The translations under genes were made by a program, and so were the position numbers. Positions 52,558 through 63,019 of a DNA stretch of 64,000 nucleotides are shown piece after piece. The DNA lies in NCBI GenBank assembly GCA_944739405.2, contig OX123182.2, positions 90,822,051 through 90,886,050 of the forward strand, read 5' to 3'. The notes beneath the pieces were generated by a model, which had not been told where the DNA came from, made no database searches, and was given only the letters and a program-made list of their open reading frames with translations. Position 1 is the stretch's first letter, and every line of letters starts with the position of its first letter. The stretch is from Euclidia mi (lineage: Eukaryota > Arthropoda > Insecta > Lepidoptera > Erebidae).

Positions 52558-54985
52558 CAGAAGTGGCATAATGGACCAGCGCGACCACAAGGTGCGAGCG
52601 AAGGCGGCTACTGCTAACGCTGCTATGTTGTTGAATCAGCTGAGCTTTCAAATGCAACCGTGGTGAGCGTATTTTATCTGTTTTTTGTTATTGGTACTGC
52701 CAATTTTATTTAGTGACGGTAGTTGTAAAACATTACGCGTTTAACCTTGGAAATGTTATAATCGTTATGGTGATATCGCCATCACATCGTACCGAGTGTT
52801 GTAGTTTCGATTCCTACACGAGACACTGAGTTGTGGAACCGTTTGACCTTTGCCGTATTTTATGTTAGCGTATGTTTGTCTGACTACCTCTGTGACCTAG
52901 CTATAGCGTAGATATCGAACGGAGGTTTTGAGTTAGATACGCCGGTTAAAAAGAAAGCGATTATTTTTATTTCTTCATGCGAGGGTGGCTCGCACTCACG
53001 AACCTTGTCATCATATTATGCTTGCTTGCAAATAGATTATCTTGTCTCGGTCTTACTTTATGGACTGTAATAGTAACGAGAGTGAGCATACAGGCCGACT
53101 TGCATTATTCCAAGCAAGTGCGTTTGAGTGAATCTTGCTGGTTATTGTTCCAGTGCAGTTGTAATATTGGTTTTAGAACCAACACCCAGCTTCGGTTAGT
53201 TTTCTGCTAAATCTAGAACAATAACTCCGGTCTAGACTGTCCTTCGCAGGGTAGCGGCGCTAAAGTTGGTAAACTAATCGAATCGTACATACTAAGTTCA
53301 TAGTGTAAGACTGTGCGGAGCTATTGCTTCTGACTGTGCTGGTTTTGTGTAGAGCAGCTTGTAGCTTTTATTTCTTATATAGACGTGTGAACTGCAGTGC
53401 TGTTTAGACGAGTGCGGTTGGTTGGTTAGTGTAACCTGACCATAGTCGAAAGATATTACTAGCTTATTTTATCGACTCGTGGTGTTGATAATACCTAACG
53501 GTTTTCGTTTAAACGTGATCAGAACCTAAGTAAAAAGTGGCACTGTTACTCTTTGTAATTCTGAGTTGTACAGACGATCTCAGTGTTGCAATAATACCGG
53601 CTTTTTGCTGGTTCTTTGTGTGCATAAATGTTTAACATGGCACATTAAAATGTTTCTTACTCATGAGTATTAGATGGCAGCACTAGTAAAATTAAATTCA
53701 ATTTTAAGATTTTACCCGTGAAAGTTACCTACTGTGTCTTTTTTAAATTCATGTGATACGCTGGGAATTTTTATCAAGTGCCCCGTGTTCTCTGGCCAAT
53801 TTCAAGTTATGCTTAGGACATTTAGGAGTGATAGTGTTTCTAGTAGAAGCTATTAAACTCGATTATCAGACGTAGAAGAAAATGATTGAGTTATCATCAT
53901 AGTGCGTTACGATAATCAGATTCAGAGATTTTAATTTTCATTGTAGGTAGAACTAGGTCAGTGCTCGTTAGTGATGATTGTATGCTTAACCTTATTCTCA
54001 TTAAATAGGTACTTTGTAAATCGTTGTTGTGATCATTTTGTGGTACCTACGCTTCCGTTGGTGTAGATTTGCAGAAAGTGGATAAGCCGTTTGTGCGGCT
54101 GCATGTTTAGCCATGCGTTGCGTTGGTTGGACCAGCAAAGTGCCTTTCTGGTCAGCCTAGTTTACCCTGAAGCTTTTGTGTTAGTCATAGTCTCCGTTGG
54201 TACGCAATCAAGACAGTCATTAGTGCATTTATCATAGTATCACAAACGTTGTCCATCGTCTTAAACGCGAAAGGTCCGTTGCTGTATCGCTAATGATTAG
54301 GTTAGGATAAGCTTCGTATTTAGACTATCCATGACAAAATTATAACGCTGAAAAGACTGGTTGGATATTTGGTAGTAAACTGAACATCTAGAGTATCAGC
54401 CTTGTAAATTTTTTTTATAGTCTGCTATGTGATAAGGAAAACCAAAGCAACATGTTGAACAAACCTAGTTTAAGATTACTTTGTTAAGCGCTCGAAATGA
54501 TGATCCGGGTGGTGTTGTGTAACCGAACGGAGGTTGCATAGCGTGATGTTGAAGACCCGATGGACGTCAGAGTATGAGCAATGCAATATTTTAATGAGTT
54601 TCTTATTATTTTAACGAGTATGCGTGTTGTTTAACATGTCAGCTTCGAGAGAAAGAGTTAGCTGTGATTTTCATTAAAACCTATAATGATTTTGATCAGA
54701 GTACCTTTATTCCCCACTGACTTGGGTCAGTAATAGTCGAACGACTAGAATGAGTGCTGTGCAATAATTTTTATTCCTAGAACGAAGTGCATTAAGGTGT
54801 AGTTGTTGATCGCAATCATAGACCCTGCTGCTCTAGTAGCTCTGCTTTGATATTTGTTCACTAAAATTGTTAGATACCTTTGGTTGCTCTGTTGTATGAC
54901 AAGAGCGTTCTTGGCAGGATTCATTAGCCGAAGTCCAACTCGCGGTTAACTGTACGGTTAACCGAACGACGAAAGCTAGTCGTTA
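52558..54985 (+). other. Non-coding interior of the LTR element, rich in short hairpins
   Basis: No ORF over 80 codons. Simple hairpins include TTGGTT-TTAG-AACCAA at 53167-53182, ACTTGC/GCAAGT at 53099-53120, GGTTA/TAACC at 53424-53436, AGCCG/CGGCT near 54085, GCATG/CATGC near 54100, ACCAG-C-AAAG/CTTT-CTGGT near 54132-54158, CGGTTAAC/GTTAACCG at 54942-54963 and AACGAC/GTCGTT at 54964-54985. Confidence 0.6.
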
Positions 54986-55019
54986 GGGTTGTTAATAGGC
55001 AAGGTGTGTGCACGGCCTC

Positions 55020-55330
55020 TGTCATTGATGGCAGTTGATGTAGAACCTGAGGTTGACTTAAATACCGTGAGAGATGATGCATTACGTAATATTGAGAGTG
55101 CAGCATCATATGAAAAACGTAGATTTGATAAGACAAAGGCAAGTCTTAGTAAATTTTCAGGTTACATTGTGATGATTATGAACGAGGAACGTAATCAAAC
55201 GAAGCTAGACCCTAAGTATAAAGGCTCATTTGAGGTCACAGAAGTTCTTGACGGTGATCGTTATAATCTCAAAGCCTTTAATCCTAAGCGTACCTATAAG
55301 TCCACACAACGGGTTGCGAAAGCTGCCTAA
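55020..55330 (+). pseudogene. Gypsy-type integrase C-terminal remnant
   Basis: Reads VDVEPEVDLNTVRDDALRNI, then YEKRRFDKTK, MNEERNQTKLDPKYKGSFEV, TEVLDGDRYNLKAF, ending at TAA 55328-55330. K-LDPKYKGPFEV followed by LDGDRY is the SH3-like end of Ty3/Gypsy integrases. The catalytic core and everything upstream are absent; it is unclear why only this part remains open. Confidence 0.75.
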
Positions 55331-55454
55331 AAGTCAAAGTATAACTGACAAAATGGAAGTATAACGAAGTAGTTTTGATTTCGAAGAAAGTGTTTAAGTT
55401 TACATGATGATCGGATTGGACCGTATCCGTGGTATTGCAGTCAGCTCTATGCGG

Positions 55455-55575
55455 AGGTCGGGTTTCAGTGGAAACCCTAGAGTCCTGGAGAGACTCGGCA
55501 TTCCCATGTGGGATTCGCAGAAAGTAGAGTAACTGGAGGTTACTGGGCTATGCGTAGCCATGATCACATGTAGAG
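55455..55575 (+). repeat. Stem-loop module A of the LTR element
   Basis: Five consecutive hairpins: GGGTTTC-AGTG-GAAACCC, GAGTC-CTGGAGA-GACTC, TCCC-ATGT-GGGA, AGTAAC-TGGAG-GTTACT and GGCTA-TGCG-TAGCC, then ATCACATGTAGAGCTT. The first four recur, diverged, in the blocks at 56147-56395. Confidence 0.75.
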
Positions 55576-55789
55576 CTTAAATGTTTTGGATTACTTGGTT
55601 TGAAATAATATCTTGAGAGATACCGCGATAGTGAAATGTCAGTTTTACTTTGAGTTTCCTGATTATTGATTTTGATACTAAAACTTTGTCCCAGAGGATC
55701 AGAACATAACTGACGATCTTGAAGAGAGCAAAGTGTGAACCTTATTACTGACGAGACAGTAGAAAACTGAGCTTACATGTTGATTGCTT

Positions 55790-56152
55790 GTGTGATTCAG
55801 TTGTCAGAGGTTGGTTTGTAGCCGTAAATCAGTACAAATCGGTATCAACCAACTGTAAAGGCAGTTGTCCGTGAGTACGCGGTAGGCAGACAACTCTGGT
55901 GTTGGTTGGTTGTGTGATTCAATATGAGATGTTGATTTGTAGCCGCAAATCAGTAAAAATCGGTATCAACCAACTGTGAAGGCAGTTGTCCGTGAGTACG
56001 CGGTAGGCAGACAACTCTGGTGTTGTTTGGTTGTGTGATTCAATGTCAGAGGTTGATTTGTAGCCGCAAATCATTACAAATCGGTATCAACCAACTGTGA
56101 AGGCAGTTGTCCGTGAGTACGCGGTAGGCAGACAACTCTGGTGTTGGGGTTT
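55790..56152 (+). repeat. Three ~121-bp tandem repeats in the LTR element
   Basis: Units start at GTGTGATTCA near 55790, 55912 and 56033. Each contains CAACTG(TGAAGG)CAGTTG, a 6-bp hairpin, and GTACGCGGTAGGCAGACAAC. Units 2 and 3 are the closest pair. Confidence 0.9.
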
Positions 56153-56395
56153 CATAAGAAACCATAAAGTCCAGGAGGGACTTGGCGATCCTTGTGAGGA
56201 TGCGCAGATAAATGGGTTTCGTAGGAAACCATAAAGACCAGGAGGGACTTGGCGATCCTTGTGAGGATGCACAGATAAATATGTGGTAACCGAGTGTCTG
56301 GTTGAGTACCTGGTTTAGTAACTGGAGGTTACTGAATGGTGGCAACCGAATGGCTGGTTGAGTGCCTGGTTTAGTAACTGAAGGTTACTGAATGG
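56147..56395 (+). repeat. Stem-loop module B: 2 x 67 bp and 2 x ~57 bp tandem repeats
   Basis: First pair (56147-56280) carries GGTTTC-ATAA-GAAACC, AAGTCC-AGGA-GGGACTT and ATCCT-TGTG-AGGAT, second pair (56282-56395) carries AGTAAC-TGGAG-GTTACT and AGTAAC-TGAAG-GTTACT. The order and spacing match module A at 55455-55575, but each part has been duplicated. Confidence 0.85.
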
Positions 56396-56675
56396 TTATG
56401 AATCACATGTAGAGCTTTAGTTATTTGATTTGATTATAACGTGAGTCTATGGTAATTGACTGTATTATCAGTGATGCTCTGAATCCAGCTCCTATAATAG
56501 TTAGGAATGTAATGTAGGAGGTAATTTTGTAAAAAAATTGATTGGAATCCTAACACTGTTTTGATTCACCCCTTACCTGGGTTAAGTCAGGAGTGATCGA
56601 GCAATGTGATACTGTGCGTGTAAAATTTTGTTCCAGATTAACACACAGGGACGTGTGTCTTGTAGGATGGCCGTA

Positions 56676-56979
56676 TTGGAATGGTCATGAGTACGGGACG
56701 TCAACTGACTACGAAACGGAAGTGTAAAGATGGCGCGCTTCGACAGAGTCTAGTGTGACGTTCGCTACAGTTGAAGAGGGGTTGACGTTCAACGCAGCAA
56801 CACAACAACTACTTCTCTTGGAGACTTCGGGCGTCCAACAAGTACCTAGAAACTGCCACTCGTTTCGTGTTCAGTAATCCAAAATAATTGTAGTCAATTT
56901 TGTTCATTTGATTTGGTGTGAACGTATAACAAACTGTGAAGTGTTGATACCGGCCAAAAATCAAGCAACCCGCCGTCAT
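56676..56979 (+). repeat. 3' LTR
   Basis: TTGGAATGGTCATGAGTACG to CAAGCAACCCGCCGTCAT, about 94 percent identical by eye to the 5' LTR, with one indel of about 8 bases. ATATGTATATATACG follows. Confidence 0.88.
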
Positions 56980-58720
56980 ATGTATATATACGTTTATTAC
57001 ATTTATTAACGTATTGCCAACTGAAACCAGTAGACTTTATCCTACAACAAAAGGTAAATACATAGATTGTTGGATTCACTTTTTATTGACGATAAAACTT
57101 AACTAATTTTTTAAGGGTTTACTCGAATGTTGAGATCAAACTATGGTGTACGAATTCTATAGGTATTTGTAATGCCTGAAAATAATTCGATTCCTCTTAA
57201 GAAATCCAAACGTCGGATAATAAATAATTAGGTTCTAGATCATTAGGTTTAAATGTTTTAAAAACCAATATATTGCGATATAATCCGTTAACCGTTGGTT
57301 GAGTTCAATATCATTTTTAATACAAATCATTATTTCGTTCTACACAGTTATTGTAAAAATGCTTACGTGAGTAAGTATTTTCTTTCGTAATTTGTTTTTG
57401 ATATGAGTATTCATGACTTTTATTTTACCTGTGCACGAATCACTTGAGTCAGAAATAACCTTACAATACCAAGTACCAGTAAGTTGAGTCTAAACATCGC
57501 GACGTAGTAAAGAATGTCAATTTATGAACTCATGTGGACCACGTAATGCTGGAAGGAAATGTTTTCTACAAGATTACAAACATGGTGAATTATTGAGCTA
57601 AGTAGGTACTGCATGTTATTATTTTTATGTTTTTTAATAATGATGCCATGAGTGCATATTTAACTAGCTATTATTTTGGTCGGTATCCAAGGGTAATCAA
57701 GAATGATGGAGCAGTTAGTAGATGTGTGTGTTTTTAATATATGTAACTACATTTGTTTTTACATGAAAGCGGTGATGTGTATTGATAGAAAAAGCTTTTA
57801 ATTATGATGCTTATAACCGCTTTCCCTCTCAACATTTTTAAGTGCTTACTCAGCATCGACAAATTTCAAGTGTGCGCCGCCACTTGAACACGGGCGTGCT
57901 CAATAGATTAGTTTTTGTTCGATTGTTAATAACGTGAGAGTAGTGGTGTTTAATTTTTCTGCAACCTTATGACTGACTCATTCTAATGGTATGAAACATA
58001 TTACGTTTGAATGAAATGTTTACTTTAGGCGAGCGGCCGTAACGTAAACAATGTCGTCTTTAACGACTTACTCGACACTTTTGCTTATCATAATAAAAGT
58101 ATTAGCTGAAAATTGCTTGTGTTAGTTTTTTCACCAGGTAGGTGATATTATCTATATAATAAAATAAGTTATAGCAATACTTGCTTAAAAATTATTTAGA
58201 TGTAAGCATTTGAAGAAAATATATATATTTCGCTGACTTTGCATTCCGCGCGCGGGGCGTAATTATCGATTAAAAACATCATTTTAAACAAATCGTGTAA
58301 TTATATATGATACTTTTATGTTTTAATTGTAAATTAACTGATTAATTATTAAGTTACATCAAAAAAATAAATAAATATTGTGTATTACTTTAATTCTAGA
58401 CAAAAGAATATCGTAAAAACGGTTTTTTTTTTATTTTATGTAAAAATGTTTAAATATATATGTATGTATATAAGGTTACATTTATGCGTTGCATTATTTT
58501 TTATTATGAGTAGGTATATGAATAAACCTTTGATAAAATATATAATACTCATATTATTTATGAGATATTAGGTATCGCAAATTTTGGCGGGAACTTCAGT
58601 TTATTTTGGCGGGCAAAAGTGAACACCTGTGCAGATTCCAATAAAAATAATTCTTATCAGAATTAGTTTTATACTTGGAAATCTAGTTGGAAAGAAAGTT
58701 ATCTAGATTTGAATCTAATA
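56980..58720. other. Gene-free AT-rich region
   Basis: No recognisable protein. TTCAAGTG-TGCGCCGC-CACTTGAA at about 57866-57889 is a perfect 8-bp hairpin. ORFs under 65 codons are AT-biased. Confidence 0.5.
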
Positions 58721-58937
58721 TCTTAATATATAAAATCCTTGCTTTACTGACTGACTGACAGACACGCTACAGCCAAAACTATTGGGCGCAGGAAGCTGAA
58801 ATTTGGCGTGTATGTTCCTTGGGGACCGTAGGGGTGCTAACTAACTACTAAGAAGTGATTTCCCGAAATACCCACGGGATCGGTCAAAACAGATAAATAA
58901 AAAAAAATGTGCAGGAGTAGCTGCTGGCGTCCTCTAG
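58721..58937 (+). mobile_element. Non-autonomous Helitron, 217 bp
   Basis: TCTTAATATATAAAATCC at the 5' end after an A, GCTGGCGTCCTCTAG before T at the 3' end. Shares ACAGACACGCTACAGCC, AACTATTGGGCGCAGGAAGC and GGGGACCGTAGGGGTGC with the copy at 35173-35378. Confidence 0.85.
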
Positions 58938-60179
58938 TATAACATAAAACGGTATTTTAAAAAATAAAATATAAAATTGGCGCCAATTAAAAAAAAATCT
59001 TTGTTTTATTTTTTTATGTTTAATCTTAAAATGTTTATTTTCATTATATTTATTTCCTCCAAAAGTAAATTAAATAACCTTTCTAACCGTGTATAATACT
59101 TATATACCTTCCATAATAAAAAACGATGAGAAAAGGGAATATGTCAGAAATATAAAATCGCGCTCAAAAATGGCGGGTTTTTTTTTCTAATTTTCACTTT
59201 ATACTGCCCTTGCGTGGGCTTCAACCATATTATATGGTTTTAATTTATATCATTGGAAAGCGCATTTAATTACTCATCTATTGATATGCAACATATCGCA
59301 ATCGGTTAAGTTATCCGAGTTCCACAAACAGATAAGTGCGCAGCGGAAAAGCGTGGGAAAAATTACAGTTAACGCGCTCATCTGTTCGTCCAAAAAATGG
59401 AAAATAGTCACTTTGCGCGGTCAAGCGGATAATCATGGAATATACGTATAGTATAAAATACATTAGGGGTTTGATGTATAGCATTTTCCATTTTAGTTGT
59501 AATTTGTGTTGCATAATGTTTTATAGATTTTTTGTTATGTGTAGAAAGTATACCTACTTACTGTACAGATGTCCGGAGCACACCTAGAACTATGACAAAC
59601 CTTAACTTAACAGTTGGATCGGTGGTTGTATTTCAAAAGGTATCATGTCAATTAAATACGGGTACTACATTTGCATTTCTTCACGCATTTCACAAATTTA
59701 TGCTTAATGTTCTGGAAAATGGAGGTAATTCGCGTTCATGGTCAGTATACCAACAGTTTGTTTATTTTATTACTGCCGGTTCGTATACTGTTGTCGTCAT
59801 GCTCACTAAAATGTCATTTCTTGTGGTGGCGTCGTGTGTCGGGTCATCCCTGTCCCTCTGATATGGCGAGAGGGATGATGGCTGGCACATGCATCATACT
59901 CGTGACCGGGTGCTACTTGCGATGACTGGTCGATGGCGGTCTTATGGGCTGGTATATATTTTTTTATTTTTTTATTTATTTTTTTATATTTAACTTCATC
60001 ATTTCCATCATGGTTCTGAACATTTGCGCGCATAATGTAAGTGGATGCTCCTGTTTCACCATGTCTATGTTCAGGAGGCTAACTAAATGAATATCAAAAT
60101 TTAACTTGATTATGCTTGAGTATTATGTACAGTAAATATATACAAGTAACATAGAAGGTATAACAGTTGCAGCACCTTA
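58938..60179. other. Gene-free region
   Basis: AT-rich. An ORF of 109 codons at 59532-59861 has no motif I know. CCCTCT-GATATGGCG-AGAGGG at about 59850-59870 forms a hairpin. T-rich run at 59950-59990. Confidence 0.45.
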
Positions 60180-60402
60180 CAAAAGTTTAATTGTTAAGTA
60201 TTATTAAAAACCTGGCGATGAAAAAGAGTGACCGTGAGTTTTATTGCCCGTTCTTTCTCATGGTTCTACGCCCTTGCTTTGCGAACGTGGCAGTAAATGT
60301 AAATGTAGAAGCATACAGTAATAATGTTTTAAATTTTACGTTCATAAGTGTCACTTTGTGATCTAAATGAATAAAGGATTTTGACTTTGACTTTGACTAA
60401 CT
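60180..60402 (+). repeat. LINE 3' UTR with TTTGAC tail, plus strand
   Basis: TGGCAGTAAATGTAAATGTA, GAAGCATACAGTAATAATG, ATGAATAAAGGATTTTGACT then TTTGACTTTGAC. The same sequence lies in reverse at 61165-61325, so two copies of this family face each other 0.8 kb apart. Confidence 0.78.
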
Positions 60403-60429
60403 CTTCAACTAAAAGTAGCAAAATCATTA

Positions 60430-61160
60430 AACTTAAACTTAAAGTCAAATATGTTTATTTCCATAAAAATGTTAAAATTTTTGGATACGTCAGGTCATAC
60501 AAACAAAAATAAAAAAGTAACTTTAAATGCATATTAACATAATTGAGCATTGCAAAAAAAATGCCTGTTCAGAAAGTAGAGCCTCGTGAGAAGAATCAGG
60601 CAAGAAACTCCGGGCCATTCTTTTCTTCGTCTTGATTCTATACAATTTAAAAATTTAGTAACTACATTGAATTTTTCATAGGTATATGAGCTGATGTGTC
60701 TATAATGTTGTTGTCAATTAATAAGGTTTTTTAATAATAATATAAAAGTACTAAACTAGCATAATATAAACACAATAACTCACACTCACATGGAACTTAA
60801 CACTGATCAAACATAAGTAGCTTGTGGGCGAGCAAATTAATCCCAAACATTTTTGTCTTCAATATAATCGAGCACCTAATAGTACCCTTTTTGACAAAGT
60901 TACGTTTTATAAACTTTTTGAATTTATTAAAACTTACATTTTGTATATTGCTTGGCACTTTATTGTAAAAGCGCATAGGCCTTGAAAAGATTTTTTTATT
61001 TTCTCTAGCCGGGGGTAGCCGGCACTACTAGTTTGCTCTTATTTCTAGTATTCAAATTTATGGATATCACTTTTTTTGAGTATGAGGCCTTGTTTTGGAA
61101 TAAATATATTAGGTTGGAATAAATGTACTGGCTTGCAACTGTTAAAATATTTATTTCCTT
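60430..61160 (-). repeat. Retroelement 3' region, minus strand
   Basis: TTAAACTTAAACTTAAAGTC at 60429 looks like a reversed LINE tail. The following 700 bases (GAGAAGAATCAGGCAAGAAA, CCGGGCCATTC, GGGGGTAGCCGGCAC) show no coding frame; probably a LINE 3' UTR. Confidence 0.5.
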
Positions 61161-61325
61161 GAATTTATTCAAATTCAAATTCAAAATCCTTTATTCATTT
61201 GGGTCACAATGTGACGCTTATGAACGTCAAAATAATAAATTTATAAAATAATTACTTATACTCTAATTTAAAACATTATTACTGTATGCTTCTACATTTA
61301 CATTTACTGCCACGTTCGCGAATTT

Positions 61326-62035
61326 CTAACGAACATTCCTTAACGAAGCCCCATAATCCAAATTATATATTGCTCGAATAGCTCTTTTCTGCAGAATAAA
61401 GATGGTCTGAATGTCGGCAGCATTTCCCCACAAGAGAATACCGTATGACATTATACTATGAAAATAGCTATGATATGCAAGCCTGGCTGTGTCAATGTCA
61501 GTTAACTGGCGAATTTTCCTGACTGCGTATGCTGCAGAGCTGAGTCTATTCGACAATTTACTAATATTTGGTCCCCATTGCAGCCTAGAATCTAGTGTAA
61601 TGCCTAAAAATTTGGTGTTATCTCCACAAGATCCAAAACATTGTCCTTAACCTTTACTGAGATGTTCACTTGTTTGACATTAGGCATCAAAAATCGAATA
61701 CATTTAGTTTTAAGTCTATTTAAAAGCAGGTTGTTAACCTCAAAACAGCGAACCACCTTTGAGATAGCATGTTTACATCGTCCATATCAATTTGTTGACG
61801 TTTTAATTTAAATAAAAGTGAGGTATCATCAGCAAATAGTACAATCCCATGCTTGTCATTAACGAGGTGTGGTAAGTCATTAATATACACTAAAAATAAA
61901 AAAGACCAAGGATTGAACCCTGTGGGATGCCCATTTTGACTACAGACCCATGTGAACGCGTCCCGTTGACATCAACTCTTTGAATCCTATTACTCAAATA
62001 TGAAGGAAGAAGATGCACTTTGAAAAAATTATTAT
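61326..62035 (-). pseudogene. LINE reverse transcriptase palm and C-terminus
   Basis: Minus-strand blocks in order: YLSNRIQRVDVNG, VVKMGIPQG, FLFLVYINDLPHLVNDKH, LFADDTSLLFKLKRQQIDMD (FADD in place of YADD), then after frame breaks SNRLSSAAYAVRKIRQLTD, YHSYFHSIMSYGILLWGNA and LQKRAIRAIYNLDYG. The frame ends at 61326. Frameshifts inactivate it. Confidence 0.8.
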
Positions 62036-62409
62036 ATATCGGAGATTGGAGAACGGAACGTCAAATCTTAATAGATTTGGGCGTATTCGGATACGATGGT
62101 TGGCAACACTGAGGTCAGCATTTGATAGCTGTCAATGTCATTGAATGTTTTATAAGCGAACGTGGAGCTGTCAACGGGCACTTTTTGGCGACAGACACAG
62201 CGGAAGAAACAAGTGTGGCCTACATACGTCCGACTTAGCCGCGTTTCCAAAAGTAATCCATTTTCATCCGAGCTACGTGCGCATATTTAGTTTGTGAAGT
62301 CAACTAATTAGTTTGAGTAAAACCTATTGAGTGTATACCGATATTTTCCTGAAATGTACGATGGAGGAAGACCTGAGAAACGAAGAACGCCTACATTCTC
62401 CTATGTTAC

Positions 62410-63006
62410 CTACGTTATATATAGCAAATTAGGGTCACCTTCATCATCTAACAGTGACCAGCTAGTCATTAGTTTACTTTGAAACCTAGCAAAACGTGTT
62501 GCAGTTTTAGGTATTACAACTATATTTTGCCCAGAAACATTCTTACTGTTATCATTAAAGGAGATCTGTTGACCGCAATGGTCTGAGTCTAGCTGTCTAA
62601 TTATTTGCTTGTCTCTTTCTATGATATCTGTAAATATATTATCTAGGCAAGCAGCTGTAGAGGAAGTAACTCTTGTGGGCTCTAAGAATAAGTTCTTCAG
62701 ATTATATGATAGAAATAGCGCTTTCAATTTTGTACTAAGACTACTATTCTCCAATAAATTTACATTAAAGTCACCGCACACAACAACATTTTTATTTAAT
62801 TTTGCATCTTTGTTTAGTATCTCATCCATAATACGCTCGAAGCTATCATACAATGCTGAAGAAGGCCTGTATACACTTATTACAATAAATCTCCTCAATT
62901 CCACACAGGCTACCTCAATAGTTCGCTCAACAGACAGACTTACAATATCATGACGCTCTTTAAATTTAAGTTCCTTATTAATTAAAATCATTGAGCCACC
63001 ATGTAC
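62410..63006 (-). pseudogene. LINE AP-type endonuclease, truncated
   Basis: GGSMILINKELKFKERHDIV, VISVYRPSSALYDSFERIMD, VVVCGDFNVNLLENSS, FLEPTRVTSSTAACLDNIFT and LDSDHCGQQISF are the middle and end of an AP endonuclease: GDFN, the T-R-x-T-x-S-S-x-x-x-x-D-N block and SDH are the signature residues. The N-terminal catalytic N/E motifs are lost by 5' truncation. Confidence 0.85.
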
Positions 63007-63019
63007 TCCTTAATATATA

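Larger units (their letters stand above)
52246..56979 (+). mobile_element. LTR retrotransposon (Ty3/Gypsy-derived), largely non-coding interior
   Basis: Two direct LTRs of about 312 and 304 bp enclose 4.1 kb. ATATGTA occurs at both outer edges (to 52245; from 56978), consistent with a 5-6 bp duplication. The only coding trace is an integrase C-terminal segment at about 55020-55330; gag, protease, reverse transcriptase and RNase H are gone. The interior holds many stem-loops and three tandem-repeat blocks near the 3' LTR. Size and layout resemble a large retrotransposon derivative that depends on an autonomous partner. Confidence 0.85.
61165..63006 (-). mobile_element. Jockey/CR1-type LINE, minus strand, internally deleted
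   Basis: 3' tail CAAATTCAAATTCAAA at 61166-61184 (reverse), 3' UTR to 61325, RT C-terminus 61326-61556, RT palm 61560-62035 in shifted frames, a 360-bp unassigned stretch (62040-62405), and an AP endonuclease at 62410-63006. RT fingers and part of the palm are missing. The 5' end is truncated at a TATATATA run next to the Penelope-like element. Confidence 0.8.

Noticed and set aside
59532..59861. 109-codon ORF as a host gene
   Set aside because: No known domain, no splice or promoter support, and another frame is open over the same stretch.
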